Notes: generated by a model from the sequence alone, not told the origin. Shown: positions 10,857-20,850, counted from the stretch's first letter. The stretch: DNA of 64,000 bases from Hyposmocoma kahamanoa (GCF_003589595.1 NW_020654684.1:3137494-3201493), one strand, 5' to 3'. Translations and numbers: made by a program.

Positions 10857-11835
10857 TATAAGCAAAGAAGGATGGCGCCATCCCGCGTTTTTTGTGACCC
10901 AGTGTTTTTGACGACATGCATTAAAGAGACCTATCAATACTTGTGATTTATTATTAAAGCATCTAAAAAGCTAATTGAGCACAGCCTGTACAAGCTGGGG
11001 GTTTATAAACTTGATATAGGTTATATTTATATCATTGTCCTGTAGTTCGCTTCAGATGTTTGTTCGTACCTAGTAAATGAAAACAACAAGTTTCCAGTTT
11101 GTTACTAAAAATAATAAAGAACTTGCTGAATATTTCTAAATCTGCCAAACTCTGCCACATTTAATACAACGTTAACATGTTCTGCCGCAATGAAAATGAA
11201 TAAAAATTAAATCTGCCCAAATGGCAGGAATCTGCCACAAATGGTCACACTTTCTCAATCTCAAAGTGATATTGACATTGGCAAGAGGCCTCTTGTCAAA
11301 CCGTTCCTTTGCTAACTTTCGTATCTCTCATTTAAATATAGTCTAAACATTATTGTCACATCGTGTTTTATTTTTTACTTTATGTTATTATTGTTTAATT
11401 GATTATTTGATTAGATATATTATATCTTTAATGTTTTATGTGTGTACTATAAAATAACCAATACTTTAGGTAGGTAAACATTAAATCATGCTTTTAATGA
11501 AATGTACGTACAAGACGTTTCCTAATGTATGATAGATCTTAATCAATAGCGTTGTGTTCTTGCATTTATTTTCTTAAAAATGTAAAAAAATATATTAATA
11601 AGTAGTCATATACTAAAACGTAAAATTATACCAGCCAAGTCCATGAACGGCACTTCGTTGATTTTAGGTCAGCTTTTGCCATCCTTCTTTAAAGCCCTCT
11701 CAGTTCTGAAACGTTTGCAATCTCGTCCCTTATTGATATTTACTTGCTACTGGGAAATTAGGGTTTCGTAATTAAAGTCATGTACGTGAGTTACTCGGTA
11801 CCTATATTCGTATTTGGTATATTCGTGCTTTTTCC
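10857..11835. other. No gene recognised
   Basis: The string TCTGCCAC/AAATGGCAG recurs a few times at 11140-11235 in a loose, non-periodic way. Nothing else was recognised. Confidence 0.3.
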
Positions 11836-11880
11836 GGTACTACCGACTTGTTCGTACCGTCACTTGGTATTGTAAAAAAA
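11836..11880 (+). mobile_element. R1-like retroposon 3' end
   Basis: Last 40 bp of the family: ACCGACTTGTTCGTACCGTC, then ACTTGGTATTGTAAAAAAAA. The rest is absent. Confidence 0.65.
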
Positions 11881-11904
11881 ACTATAGTATAGTGTGCCTT
11901 CAGT

Positions 11905-11975
11905 TTACTGGTAAAAGTGAACCCATGACCACGCTGTACCGCGCTGCTCGAACCAACTGAGCTACCGGTCAAGTT
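11905..11975 (-). repeat. tRNA-like sequence (pseudo-tRNA or SINE head)
   Basis: The minus strand reads TTGACCGGTAGCTCAGTTGG, giving a perfect 4-bp D stem (GCTC/GAGC), and about 50 bp later TGGGTTCACTTTTACCA, a degraded T arm. The acceptor stem does not pair. It follows an R1-like tail by about 25 bp. It is most likely a decayed tRNA-derived retroposon, not a functional tRNA. Confidence 0.45.
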
Positions 11976-12020
11976 ATCGAGTTGTCGAAATTCTCCTATG
12001 TGTTTTTGTTGAAGATCTTA

Positions 12021-12140
12021 GAATAGAATAGAATAGAATAGCACTTATTTCTTAAATAATAAAATATGGTACAATAAAAGCAGACGTTGCAAAATTTAAA
12101 AAGTTCAACATATTTTGCCAACAAGCGGCGTAAAAATATT
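12021..12140 (-). mobile_element. LINE-C 3' UTR with (TTCTA)n tail
   Basis: In plus orientation four GAATA units (12021-12041) precede GGTACAATAAAAG and CCAACAAGCGGCGT. In antisense these are the LINE-C polyadenylation-type signal block and its upstream GCTTGTTGGC motif. The pentanucleotide array is thus the element's 3' tail rather than an independent microsatellite. Confidence 0.55.
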
Positions 12141-12828
12141 AAAGTAATAGTAATTCCGTCAAAATGTCAAAATAAATTTCTTTCAAAAAGTATGATTCAT
12201 GTCAGATATAAGTTAAAAATATTAAAAACATGATATAAAATGTGATTGAATTCAATGAACCTTTGTACTGGTCATCGGCATTTAGTGATAGATTTTTCCA
12301 ATTCAATAAAATATCACTTTGCAAGGGTGGACAAATAATTATTAAAAAATCTATGAAATAATTTCTCAAAACATTTAAAACTAATTTTACAACGTAAGAT
12401 TAAAAAAGCATATTCGTCATTATGCAGTTAACAAAAAATAATTTACAAAAACACACGAGACTGCATATGGTAATAATTACAAACATTTATAACGCCCTAA
12501 AACCTAACATTAGTATGAGAATAACACGTTATTACGCTTATTAAGGAATGTTTATGGTGTTATTGTTCTTTAGCGTATTTGTATGCTGCGCAGGCGCAGG
12601 ATGGCGCCGGGAGTAAAAAACTTATTATTTATTTAATATTAAATATATTCAAGACATGTGAAGTGCCAGCGCTATGGAATACGGGCTCTCGAGGCGTTAA
12701 AAGATAGAATACTCTATGCTGCATTTCCTATCCTGCGAGACTGCGGAGTCATAAACAAATAAATTCTAATGTCATCATCAGCATCATCATCGTGAATGTG
12801 AAATGATACCTCCTACTGCAGGGTTTTT
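12141..12828. other. No gene recognised
   Basis: AT-rich. A short CATCATCAGCATCATCATC run at 12772-12792 resembles the trinucleotide tails of some LINEs in antisense, but no element body was identified beside it. Confidence 0.35.
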
Positions 12829-13150
12829 TTGGATAGTAATGGATCATGGATCTTCGATCGTATACCCAACGTGGAGATACGACAACGAACAAGGGTCGGA
12901 GACGTCGGTATGCGGATCGCGAGCATAAAATGGAGATGGGCAGGACACGTTGCTAGGCGGGACGAGGACCGATGGACCAAGGCGATCATTGAGTGGTACC
13001 CGGTAGGAGCGAGACGTCCGCGAGGTAGACCACCTGCTAGATGGTTGGACGATTTTGTCGGGGTGGCCTGAAGATTGTGGATGAGATTCGCGCAGGACCG
13101 ATTGAGCTGGCGTGCAAAAGACGGGGCCTATACTCAGTAGTGGGTATTAA
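12829..13150 (+). pseudogene. Endonuclease-reverse transcriptase C-terminal fragment
   Basis: One frame reads FDRIPNVEIRQRTRVGDVGM, then IKWRWAGHVARRDEDRW, GARRPRGRPPARWLDDFVGV, a TGA stop, then WMRFAQDRLSWRAKDGAYTQ and TAG. This is the well-known C-terminal tail of RTE-like insect retroelements (memory of the family). The order, the GRPPARW..DD motif and the downstream W(M)R.AQDR motif are as expected, with one in-frame stop between them at 13069-13071. The region upstream of residue 1, with endonuclease and RT, is missing. Confidence 0.8.
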
Positions 13151-13431
13151 CGATTTTCACTGCCTCTTTGGCTTCAGTCGGTTACGGCCGTCTTTTACAG
13201 TGATACTAGTCAGTGAGACAAGATGTAGACTTATTGTACTTAGATGTTGCCAAACTTTTCTTGCAGGTCAATGTAAAATAGGGATTCAGAAAGAGACTGG
13301 TCTGTTTAAACAATGATTACCGCCAGACGACTCGTCTTAATGTTGAATCGATTTACTTAAAAAGCGCATTGAAATGAATCGATACAAAAAATCGATAGAT
13401 CGATATTCATAAAAATCGAATCGTAATGTGC

Positions 13432-13600
13432 ATTCCTACAGCAGGGCACGGGATTCGGGAAATAGTCCGCCACGCTGGCTCAATGCAAGTCGGGGAGTTC
13501 AAACACTTTCCAAGGGTTGTAAACCCTCTTCGACGTGCAGATTTGATCACGGTATTCTTCCATTGAGCATAATCTCTCTCATATACCAACAGATACGCAA
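13432..13600 (-). mobile_element. SINE/LINE 3' body fragment
   Basis: Antisense of a lepidopteran-type retroposon body: a GCAGGGCACGG block, GTCCGCCACGCTGGCTCAATG and TTCAAACACTTTCCAAGG, followed by ACGTGCAGATTTGATCACGG. The same body elements, in sense, occur downstream of SINE-B heads at 16077-16348 (minus), 41875-42118 and 60947-61440. The tRNA head is missing here. Confidence 0.55.
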
Positions 13601-13628
13601 ACATAGAAGCTGAGTGCATGTAAATAAA

Positions 13629-13698
13629 GGCATAATGCGTTCGCGTCTGAATAATTCATCGCGATTGGCGAGCGCATTATGCCGATCGCGATGAAATT
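13629..13698. repeat. Interleaved inverted repeats (A-B-A'-B')
   Basis: A at 13629-13639 (GGCATAATGCG) pairs with A' at 13673-13683. B at 13653-13665 (AATTCATCGCGAT) pairs with B' at 13685-13698, with one extra T in B'. The two pairings overlap, so either hairpin can form, or a pseudoknot-like arrangement in single-stranded form. B and B' also contain the self-palindrome ATCGCGAT. The function is unknown and no repeat family was recognised. Confidence 0.6.
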
Positions 13699-14740
13699 TG
13701 TCGCGGCCGCGCCACATTCGCGAACTTATTATTATAGTATTTGTCAGTTTTATTTACATTATCATCGATAAATATTTTAAGACTTACTATATCGTACTAT
13801 CACATCTGTCACTCACTTGGTTAGGCAGATACTAACAGACCTCCATTTGCTATTAGCCCTTGCGCTGTCACTTGCATCAATCTTTGCATACGAAATTTTC
13901 GTATAGTCGTGGTACTTTTAACATTTAAATAAATGAATCTCTTGGGTAAACTGGTTCAGTGTTGTGAGTAGTCTTCAATGTATATTAAATATATCAATTA
14001 CAAAGAAAAATATCCAAATAGCTCAAGCAGTAGGAACTTAATTCGGAAACCGCTGGCCTCTCATGCAGATCTGCTATACATCCAGCCTAGAAACAACGTA
14101 GTGTTTATGAATTAATGCTACGTCTAGACATCTAAATATATTCTAGTAATTGTAATACAATGACTGAGCACTAAATCAGATAACTCGATCTTAGATTTCG
14201 ATAAAAGCCTAAGTTTTATGGAATCTTAGATGTCTATTGTTCACTTTGTGTGATTTTAGAATAGAAATAAATAAAAAAATATTACGTAATAATTTTTTAA
14301 TTAGTAATTTTTAAATAAAAGTTAGAACGTAGTTAGGACAACGATATAGTATAAGATAGGTACGGTGGTAAAATAACTCAAATTTCAAAGGTACATAGTA
14401 CACCAAAGAGCGTGCAGAGTAAATAAAATAAGGTAAGTGAACTGCGGAACAACCAGTTTAATATTTAATAATCCACCCGAACAGTGTGTTCGCTCGTCCA
14501 ACTAATGCAATATGACGTGTGGGGTGAGAGTGAACGCGACGAGCGGAGCGTACGAATGAGCGGAAGCGAGCGATCGAATTTTTGTTTACACCGCACCACT
14601 GCACTCTCGACAACAGGCGTGTGAACAATAATGTTACTAAGGAACACGTTTCTTACAACGGTATGTCTGTTTCGGACAACAGTGGACCTTATAGCTACAA
14701 CCGAGTTCACAACATCTGCCATGCAGGACCACTAGATTGA
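13699..14740. other. No gene recognised
   Basis: Nothing was recognised apart from a moderately GC-rich patch at 14500-14590 with AGCGAGCG-type strings. Confidence 0.35.
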
Positions 14741-14762
14741 GGATAGGATAGGATAGGATAGG
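14741..14762. repeat. (GGATA)n microsatellite
   Basis: Four tandem GGATA units followed by a partial unit. No adjoining retroposon tail was recognised. Confidence 0.9.
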
Positions 14763-15845
14763 ACCGCTACACAGAAAATTATTGATTAAATCGCAAAAAG
14801 TTTTTAACAACAAAAGGTAAAAATTTGGCTGGTTATAATCATTGTAGGGACGCTTTTTGTAAATATGTATACGAGTATACTATCAAATGTCCATTATAAA
14901 CTTCTTTCGTCTTCTCAATTCGCATCAGTTCCTTCGTGCATAACATGATAATACGTCGTGCTTTGAGTGGGACAGTCTCGCTTTTAAGCTTCGTGTTCCA
15001 CTGTCCCCAAAATACATAAAAATGTCCCGCTTTGACAAAATACGACACATGTGAAAACAAATTTTAAATAATGCCGCGAAATCTTAGCAACAAGAAAGCT
15101 TTGTCGCCTGCGCCTTTTACTTTGTACTGCGCGTGTGTTGTTTTTGGCGGAAATGAATCAATGAGGTGATTTAAAACTAAACCTGACACATTAAAGCAAA
15201 TTTGCACATCCGGAAAACATATAAAGCCAACCCATTACACAAGATTACCTCTTTTTAAATTTTGGATTATTAATAATTATTAGTTCTTTTTTAATTTTTC
15301 CAATGTATAAACACTTCGTAACTATCCTAAACATGTACATTATTTTTAAAACCATAATTAATTTACAGGCATACCGCTCTGAGGGGAAAACATGGTCACG
15401 TTGCTCGGACATTTACATTTTTGGTTTTTAGTATAACGCTTTCGGTGGAGCCGCACTGGCAATGCAGTCGCCCGGAAAATATTGAATTTTTAGTAAAAAC
15501 GGCTCGCCTTTCACGAAATCATAGCGCATTGTTACAAAGAATAATGTTTGCTTTTTCTATACAAAAAAGAGTATTAAGTTTCAACGCAACAATAGACATG
15601 AAGACGGGTGAAATATTACGAACGAATGATTTTTTGAGATCATAAGGATGATTACGATGACGTGATATGATAGTCGATGTGAGTCGGTTTTAGAATGGAC
15701 CACACGTATGAAAAAATACACTACTAGAGAGTAGATCATGCTAGAATAGTGTTGAGCGTTTAGCTGTACTGTATGAGTTACAAATTTCAATTATCGATTT
15801 CCAAATATCAGACATACCTAACTAGAAACTTAATATATGTATATA
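14763..15845. other. No gene recognised
   Basis: Open frames of 73-74 codons on either strand show no family resemblance. No repeat was recognised. Confidence 0.35.
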
Positions 15846-16058
15846 TTTTTTCTATGATATCAAGTGACGGGACGAAGAAGTCGTACGCCTGGTGTTGAGG
15901 GACACGCCTGTCCTTAACAACTGCAGTGTCATTCAGAGTTTTAAATCGCAAAGATCTAAGAGATACTGCCACAGCGCTTATCACCCAGAGACATAAGTTA
16001 ACAAGTCAAAACCGGAACGCAGTAATGCTCTCATTACTGCTTGGCGGCAAAAATGTTA
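15846..16058 (-). mobile_element. R1-like retroposon, 5'-truncated
   Basis: Antisense copy from TTTTTTCTATGATATCAAG (the A-tail and tail motif) through GTACGCCTGGTG, CACGCCTGTCC, AAATCGCAAAGATCTAAGAG and CATTACTGCTTGGCGGC. It is followed 18 bp later by a SINE-B copy in the same orientation. Confidence 0.8.
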
Positions 16059-16076
16059 TCATAATTTAAGACAAAT

Positions 16077-16348
16077 CTTTCATAGTCACCAACGTCCCAC
16101 TTCTGGGTACTGGTCTCCGATAAGGACAAGGTTTAGGCCACAGCTTGTCACCCAGACTGCTTTACCCGTTTTTCAAGGTGTGTGAACTTTTTTCGACAAA
16201 CATTTCGTTACGGTGTTTTCCTTCGTAAAGTTTAAACATTCGCAATTATTCGTAACTTAAACATAAAAGTCATAGGTTCATGCTGCCACATGGATTCGAT
16301 CCGTTGTCCTTTCAATTGAGAAGCATCCGTTCTCCAACTGGCCTCTTA
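16077..16348 (-). mobile_element. SINE-B, longest uninterrupted copy
   Basis: On the minus strand: a tRNA-like head (AGAACGGATGCTTCTCAATT, then ACGGATCGAATCC as B box, then TGTGGCAGCATGAACC), a body (TTTAAGTTACGAATAATTGC, GGAAAACACCGTAACG), and a 3' part (GTGGCCTAAACCTTGTCC, GGAGACC, AGTGGGACGTTGGTGACTAT) that ends in a short A-rich tail. The 3' part resembles the 3' end of insect LINEs, as expected for a SINE mobilised by a partner LINE. At about 270 bp it is the reference copy for this family in the window. Confidence 0.75.
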
Positions 16349-18041
16349 CGGATTACGTAAAACGGGTTTGCCTCATTTACGTCAAAATTATCTAATGTTA
16401 AAAATGACATTGCGTGACAACAAACATAATATATTTGTACAAGAAGTTTATATTTTGAACGTCGTTTTGTAGTATCTATCAGCAGTCAATATGAGTATCT
16501 CAGAGCGGATAGAATTTAGTTTGACGCACGTCGTCGTCGGTAAGTATCTATACGGTGATAGTATACGTATTTTTATTATCTTGATAAATTTGAATACAAA
16601 CGCATCGTATCAAAAAGCATTCGCAAAACCTTTTTTACTGTTCCGATAACGGCCGACGGCCAAAAAGCATTTCTGTGTCACTCCACTCGAGTTAAAAAAA
16701 AAGAACAACCGTGACGCATCCGACGACATTTTTCAATATCGACTAAGAAAAAAAAAATTAGGCGAATTTATAAAAACAAAAAGTAAAAATGGCCACCTAT
16801 CGCATTGTGTCCGCTTTTATCGAAGAACAACTTTTCAAATTTGGATTCTCTTTTGTTTTAAATAATAAGTAAGGATTTATTTTTAAAAATACAAGGTTCG
16901 AAATACGAAAATAGTTTTTTAAATTATCGACGTTATTGTTTCAAGCGTGGATTCACGCATGGGTTGCTAGCATGAGACAGTAAATTACAAAAGATTAGTG
17001 AATGAAAGAGATGGAGGGTCTATGATGGACGGGTGGCGTCCAGTGAGGTGACATTGGCCGTATCTCAAGCGCCGCCGCATAGTTTCTCATCCTCGTATAC
17101 GCTAAAATAAACATATTCGGTTTTTATGTGTCCCTGGTATATTTAGAAGATATTGTCGCGTTTTTTTCGAAAGTGTTAAGTGGATGATTTGTGATGGCGC
17201 GCCGTTATTAGCTTCCGCCGGTAATTATTTGAGAATGAACTGTTTGACCTGTGTTTAAAAAAATATTGATGCACTTTCGTGGAATAATTCATTTCGATTT
17301 AAGTCTATTATCGACGTAATGACGCCGGCGCTGTTTATTTTGAATACGTGTGCATGAAACTAGTGAACGTTTGGATTTAAAGAGTTAACAGTAACTTTTT
17401 AAAATATAACACGACAAGTGAATGCAGTAACCACATTGAGAATAGCTTAAACAAAGTTAAGATTAAAAGAATTAAGAATTAACAGAATATGAAATAAGAA
17501 ATGAAAGAGATGAGAATGGAGAAAGCCAAAGAAACGCGTCAGGAGCGCATCGGGTCTATAGTTTCTGCTACCCCATATCAGTTATTTATATACACATATG
17601 AGATTGCCATTTAGTACAAAATGAATTAACTAGAGTCGAGAATAATCGATAAAAAAATGAAACATTGGCAGCGGCTATGGAAGAGGAATTCGGGTTTTTG
17701 CAAAGGAATAGGAGGGCTTGTATGAAAATATAAATGCATATAAGTGGCGATAGTCTCTGGTTACCCCTCTCGGGGATTCCAAAGGCTTCATGTATGTATG
17801 TATATGGAAAACCAAAATGGCGGAGCAGTTCATTGTTAATTAAAAGTGAACAAATTATAGTTGAAATGTGCATCGTAAGAAATATGTGGCGTTTAAATTA
17901 TTTCGGTTACAAGCAAGCTTAAGTTTGTTGAAACTGTCATTATATATTAAAACTGGCGAAATAACATGGTGTTCGCGTAGTTATTACAGTAACGTTGTGT
18001 GATAATTATTGGTCTTGTTAACTTCAATGCAAAAAGGCAGA
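16349..18041. other. Unassigned 1.7-kb stretch
   Basis: No gene was recognised. 16950-17250 is somewhat GC-richer with GCGCCGCCGC and GGCGCGCCGTTATT, but without an open frame. This could be regulatory or an untranslated exon, but nothing in the sequence decides it. Confidence 0.3.
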
Positions 18042-18370
18042 ATGAAAAAGTGTTTTTTTAATTATTTATTTATGCTGGCACGGATTAATCGCATTTAGCG
18101 TTTTAACGACTCCGCTTGCCTCATTAAAGGTGGTGTATAATGTATTACTTAATTTAACTGTTTTGTTTCCTAGTTGAACGCATAAGTAACCACTGGAGCG
18201 GTGGTGGCTTAGTCGAAGAACTGCTTTTTAATTGAGAGATGGACGGCGGTGTGTACCAATAACTTTAATTTCAATGTTACGTTTAGTACCTCTCGCCAAC
18301 GGCGACAGAAAATATCGTGATGTTTTTTATGACACCAAATGACAGGACGAACAAGTTGTGCGCCTGCTGA
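18042..18370 (+). repeat. Direct duplication, copy 1 of 2
   Basis: About 330 bp that recurs at 19911-20240 with about 92% identity by eye. Shared, in order: ATTTATTTATGCTGGC, GGATTAATCGCATTT, CGACTCCGCTTGCCT, a SINE-B head, and the antisense tail of an R1-like retroposon. Identity continues across the internal junctions, so the composite was copied as a unit, either by segmental duplication or as one retroposon family. The offset is 1869 bp. Confidence 0.85.
18191..18317 (+). mobile_element. SINE-B head and proximal body
   Basis: Head: GGAGCGGTGGTGGCTTAG through TTTTTAATTGAGAGATGG and GGCGGTGTGTACC. Body: TTAATTTCAATGTTACG and CTCTCGCCAACGGCGACAG, also present at 48795-48945 and downstream of the MITE at 61288. 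Its 3' end is lost against the R1-like copy. Confidence 0.6.
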
Positions 18371-18478
18371 TAAGCAGCACGCCTGTCCATAGCAGATGCA
18401 GTAACAATCCCGAGTTTTAAATTAGAAAGATCTGCGGGGCACTGCCATTGCACCTGTCACCCTGAGATATCAAAGTCA
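18318..18478 (-). mobile_element. R1-like retroposon, 5'-truncated
   Basis: Antisense: TTTTTTATGACACC (tail), GACAGGACGAACAAGTTGTG, CACGCCTGTCCATAGC, AGATCTGCGGGGCACTGCC, CACCCTGAGAT. It is followed within 12 bp by an oppositely oriented tail of the same family, giving a head-to-head pair. Confidence 0.8.
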
Positions 18479-18489
18479 AAGAATGCGTG

Positions 18490-18645
18490 TCGCTTACCAT
18501 CAGGCGCACGACTTGGTCGTCCCATCACTTGATATTATAAAAAAGAAGAAGGTTCGCAACCCTTGGGAAACGTGTGAACCTAACTTACGTGGCGGACTAT
18601 TGCCAAACTCTTCTTAGAGGAGATCCATACCCAGCGGTGGAAAGT
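18490..18645 (+). mobile_element. R1-like 3' end followed by SINE/LINE 3' body
   Basis: 18490-18548 is the sense 3' end (TCGCTTACCATCAGGCGCAC, TCACTTGATATTATAAAAAA). 18555-18645 matches the SINE-B 3' body (CCTTGGGAAACGTGTGAACC, GTGGCGGACTATTGCC, CTTAGAGGAGATCC, CAGCGGTGG). Two truncated retroposons lie tail to body. Confidence 0.6.
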
Positions 18646-19100
18646 ATAATATGGTAAAGTTTGAGAAAAAGAGAACCCAATTGTAATTTTTTTTTTCGAA
18701 ATAAATTCTAAGTTACATAAATTCGTTATAAATGATACGATATATCAAAGTCCGACAAAATTGCAAATTCTACCTAAGCTTTTTTTCTAGACAAATATAT
18801 AAAATACTTATTTATGTGTGTATTTTTTGTCGAAAATCGTCTTTGGCTACCTGATGACAAGGTGGTTTGCGATAAAAGTGACGTTTTAAAGTTGTTTCTT
18901 ATCTTATTAGATATTTTATTTAATAACGTTGATTTATACCTCGAGATAACGTATTAAGACGCAATAAAAATGATTTTTTTTCGCAGACGCGACGTTAAGT
19001 CATTTCGATTATCTTTGGGTTTTGTTTTGAAGGATAACGAATCTGTACAAAAGTGTGGGAAAAGCAATTTTTAAAAGTGTATATTTTTTGCTTAATTATC
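18646..19100. other. No gene recognised
   Basis: AT-rich. No repeat family recognised. Confidence 0.35.
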
Positions 19101-19245
19101 TAGAATAAACGATCTTTATTGCACATTAAAAGTTACAATGAAAACACAGAACAGTAAAATAAGTATCACAGAATAAGTTAATGTACAACTGGCGTCCTTA
19201 ATACTAAGTAGCAATTTGTTCCAGACAACCTTAGGATAGAAATTT
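19101..19245 (-). mobile_element. LINE-C 3' UTR
   Basis: Antisense of the LINE-C 3' end: AGAATAAACGATCTTTATTG (polyadenylation-type end), a T/A-rich middle, GGCGTCCTTAATACTAAG and AGCAATTTGTTCCAGACAAC. It is the copy that best preserves the upstream motif. No coding sequence continues beyond 19245. Confidence 0.65.
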
Positions 19246-19501
19246 AAGAATTGAAAGGCTGGCGTGCCTAAGTACAATGAATGCGGTTTAAATTTTATTT
19301 TAATCTCGATTTGTCCCGTTGCAAATTTACTGTATCGGAAACGTCCCGAATTTTGGAAAAAAGTTTATGTCGTATGTCCCGCGTAGACTTGAAACACTTG
19401 ATGCTTCAGCCTGACGCTGGTTTTTGTAAGTTCTGAAGAGTTCTTCTAAAAACTTGGATATGTATTGGAATAATAAGAAACAAAAATCTAGGGAAGTTTT
19501 T

Positions 19502-19790
19502 TAGTAGCAGTAGAGCTTCTTGTGAAAGAGTTTGTCCAGGGAAGTGCTGCCACCTTACCTATTTCTGCCGCCAAATAGTAATGTGAGTTTCGGTTTTGAA
19601 GGATAAAGGGTGCTGGGGGAATTACAGACACTTATGTCTCTGGGTGACTGTCACAGTAGCAGAGCCCCAGATCTTTGTGATTTAAAGCTCTTAAATGGCG
19701 CTGTAACTGTTAAGGACAGGCGTGTCGCACACCAGCAGGCGCACGACTTCACTTGTCACACACTTGGTATCAAGAAAAAAAAAGAACTAC
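19502..19790 (+). mobile_element. R1-like retroposon, full-length copy
   Basis: Best end-to-end sense copy, about 285 bp. 5' end TAGTAGCAGTAGAGCTTCTT; then AGTGCTGCCACCTTACC, TTTCTGCCGCCAA, GGTTTTGAAGGATAAAGGG, ATTACAGACACTTATGTC, GATCTTTGTGATTTAAAGC, GACAGGCGTGTCGC, CAGCAGGCGCACGACTT. The 3' end is CTTGGTATCAAGAAAAAAAA. No open frame spans it and no clear pol III A and B boxes were seen, so it may be a SINE of unusual type or the 3' end of an unseen LINE. Confidence 0.8.
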
Positions 19791-19910
19791 GAGTACGTTT
19801 TCCAACAGTGTACCCACCAATAGATCATGTAGATCACAAAAGCACCCACGCTATGAGGTAGGCCATTTTGTTATGCTATCTGTCATGTTCTACTAAGTCT
19901 GGGACTAGGA

Positions 19911-20240
19911 ATGAAAAAGTTTTTTTTATAATTATTTATTTATGCTGGCGGATTAATCGCATTTAACGTTTTAACGACTCCGCTTGCCTAATTAAAGGCG
20001 GTGATATAATGTATTACTTAATTTAACTGTTTTGTTTCCTAGTTGAACGCATAAGTAACCACTGGAGCGGTGGTGGCCTAGTAGAAGAATTGCTGCTTTT
20101 TAATTGAGAGATCGACGGCGGCGTGTACCCATGACTTTAATTTCAATGTTACGTTTAGTAACCCTCGCCAACGGCGACAGAAAACATCGTCATATTTTTT
20201 TTATGATACCAGGGATGAACAAGTCGTGCGCAAGTCGTTC
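19911..20240 (+). repeat. Direct duplication, copy 2 of 2
   Basis: Partner of 18042-18370 with the same internal order: unknown 130-bp lead, SINE-B head and body (20056-20190), and an antisense R1-like tail (20192-20240). It ends about 50 bp into the R1-like sequence, after which it departs from copy 1. Confidence 0.85.
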
Positions 20241-20704
20241 TTTTTTTAATTTCAGTGGTAAGTAACAAACACAAACACAACTTCATGAAAACCGGTGTGT
20301 CGCCACTCGACCACGAGCTTGTCATATTTATTTCAAATACCATAGGATTGACATGACATGCGAGAGCTAAACGGGTTGCTACCATTTTTATCATCCAAGT
20401 AGGCAAAAGCGGTACAATAATCTTTTTTGTTTCACTATAGTCTAAACCTCGTAAAATAGCACTATTGAATATCAACCGGAGTCTTATTGCAGAAGTGTGT
20501 ACATTGCCGCATTGCATTGCATTTGTGAAGACGACTGTCCAAAGCAATTACTTTAATTTATGTTATGTACGAGTAAGTAAGATAAGATTGGTGCTAGACC
20601 ATAGACCGCAGACTTGCACAATTTAATTTTTTTTTACATGAAGAGTATTAAATATTACAATATATGTATATAACAATAATGGGTGACACTGCCATACCAA
20701 CTAC
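20241..20704. other. Unassigned; minus-strand open frame not supported
   Basis: A 130-codon minus-strand frame (20155-20547) partly overlaps the duplicated repeat. Its unique part shows no known domain. It may belong to an undefined repeat, but there is nothing to support a gene. Confidence 0.35.
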
Positions 20705-20850
20705 TTGGTTTGAAACTAGGTAATTCCTTGTATTATGAATACCAGAGTAACGGAAGTCTACCCAGAATACCTAGACCAGAACCTTTTTAGAAAAAATTCA
20801 TTTCCCTAATTGGTCCCACTGGGTATCAAACCTGGGATCCTTTGGTCGCC
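20705..20850 (-). mobile_element. SINE-C copy
   Basis: Minus strand: GGATCCCAGGTTTGATACCC (B-box region), CCAATTAGGGAAATGAA, GTTCTGGTCTAGGTATTCTG and AAGGAATTACCTAGTTTCA. The same order occurs in sense at 22250-22372, and the terminal motif also at 35881-35998. The A-box half of the head is not clear. Confidence 0.6.

Noticed and set aside
17000..17260. Promoter or first exon of a gene
   Set aside because: GC-rich words but no open frame, no clear core promoter and no splice evidence.
18042..20240. Pair of long terminal repeats of an LTR retrotransposon
   Set aside because: The direct repeats contain a SINE head and a retroposon tail, lack TG...CA ends, and there is no gag-pol between them.
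20155..20547. 130-codon minus-strand frame as a gene
   Set aside because: A third of it lies in the SINE/R1-like duplication and the rest has no recognisable domain.
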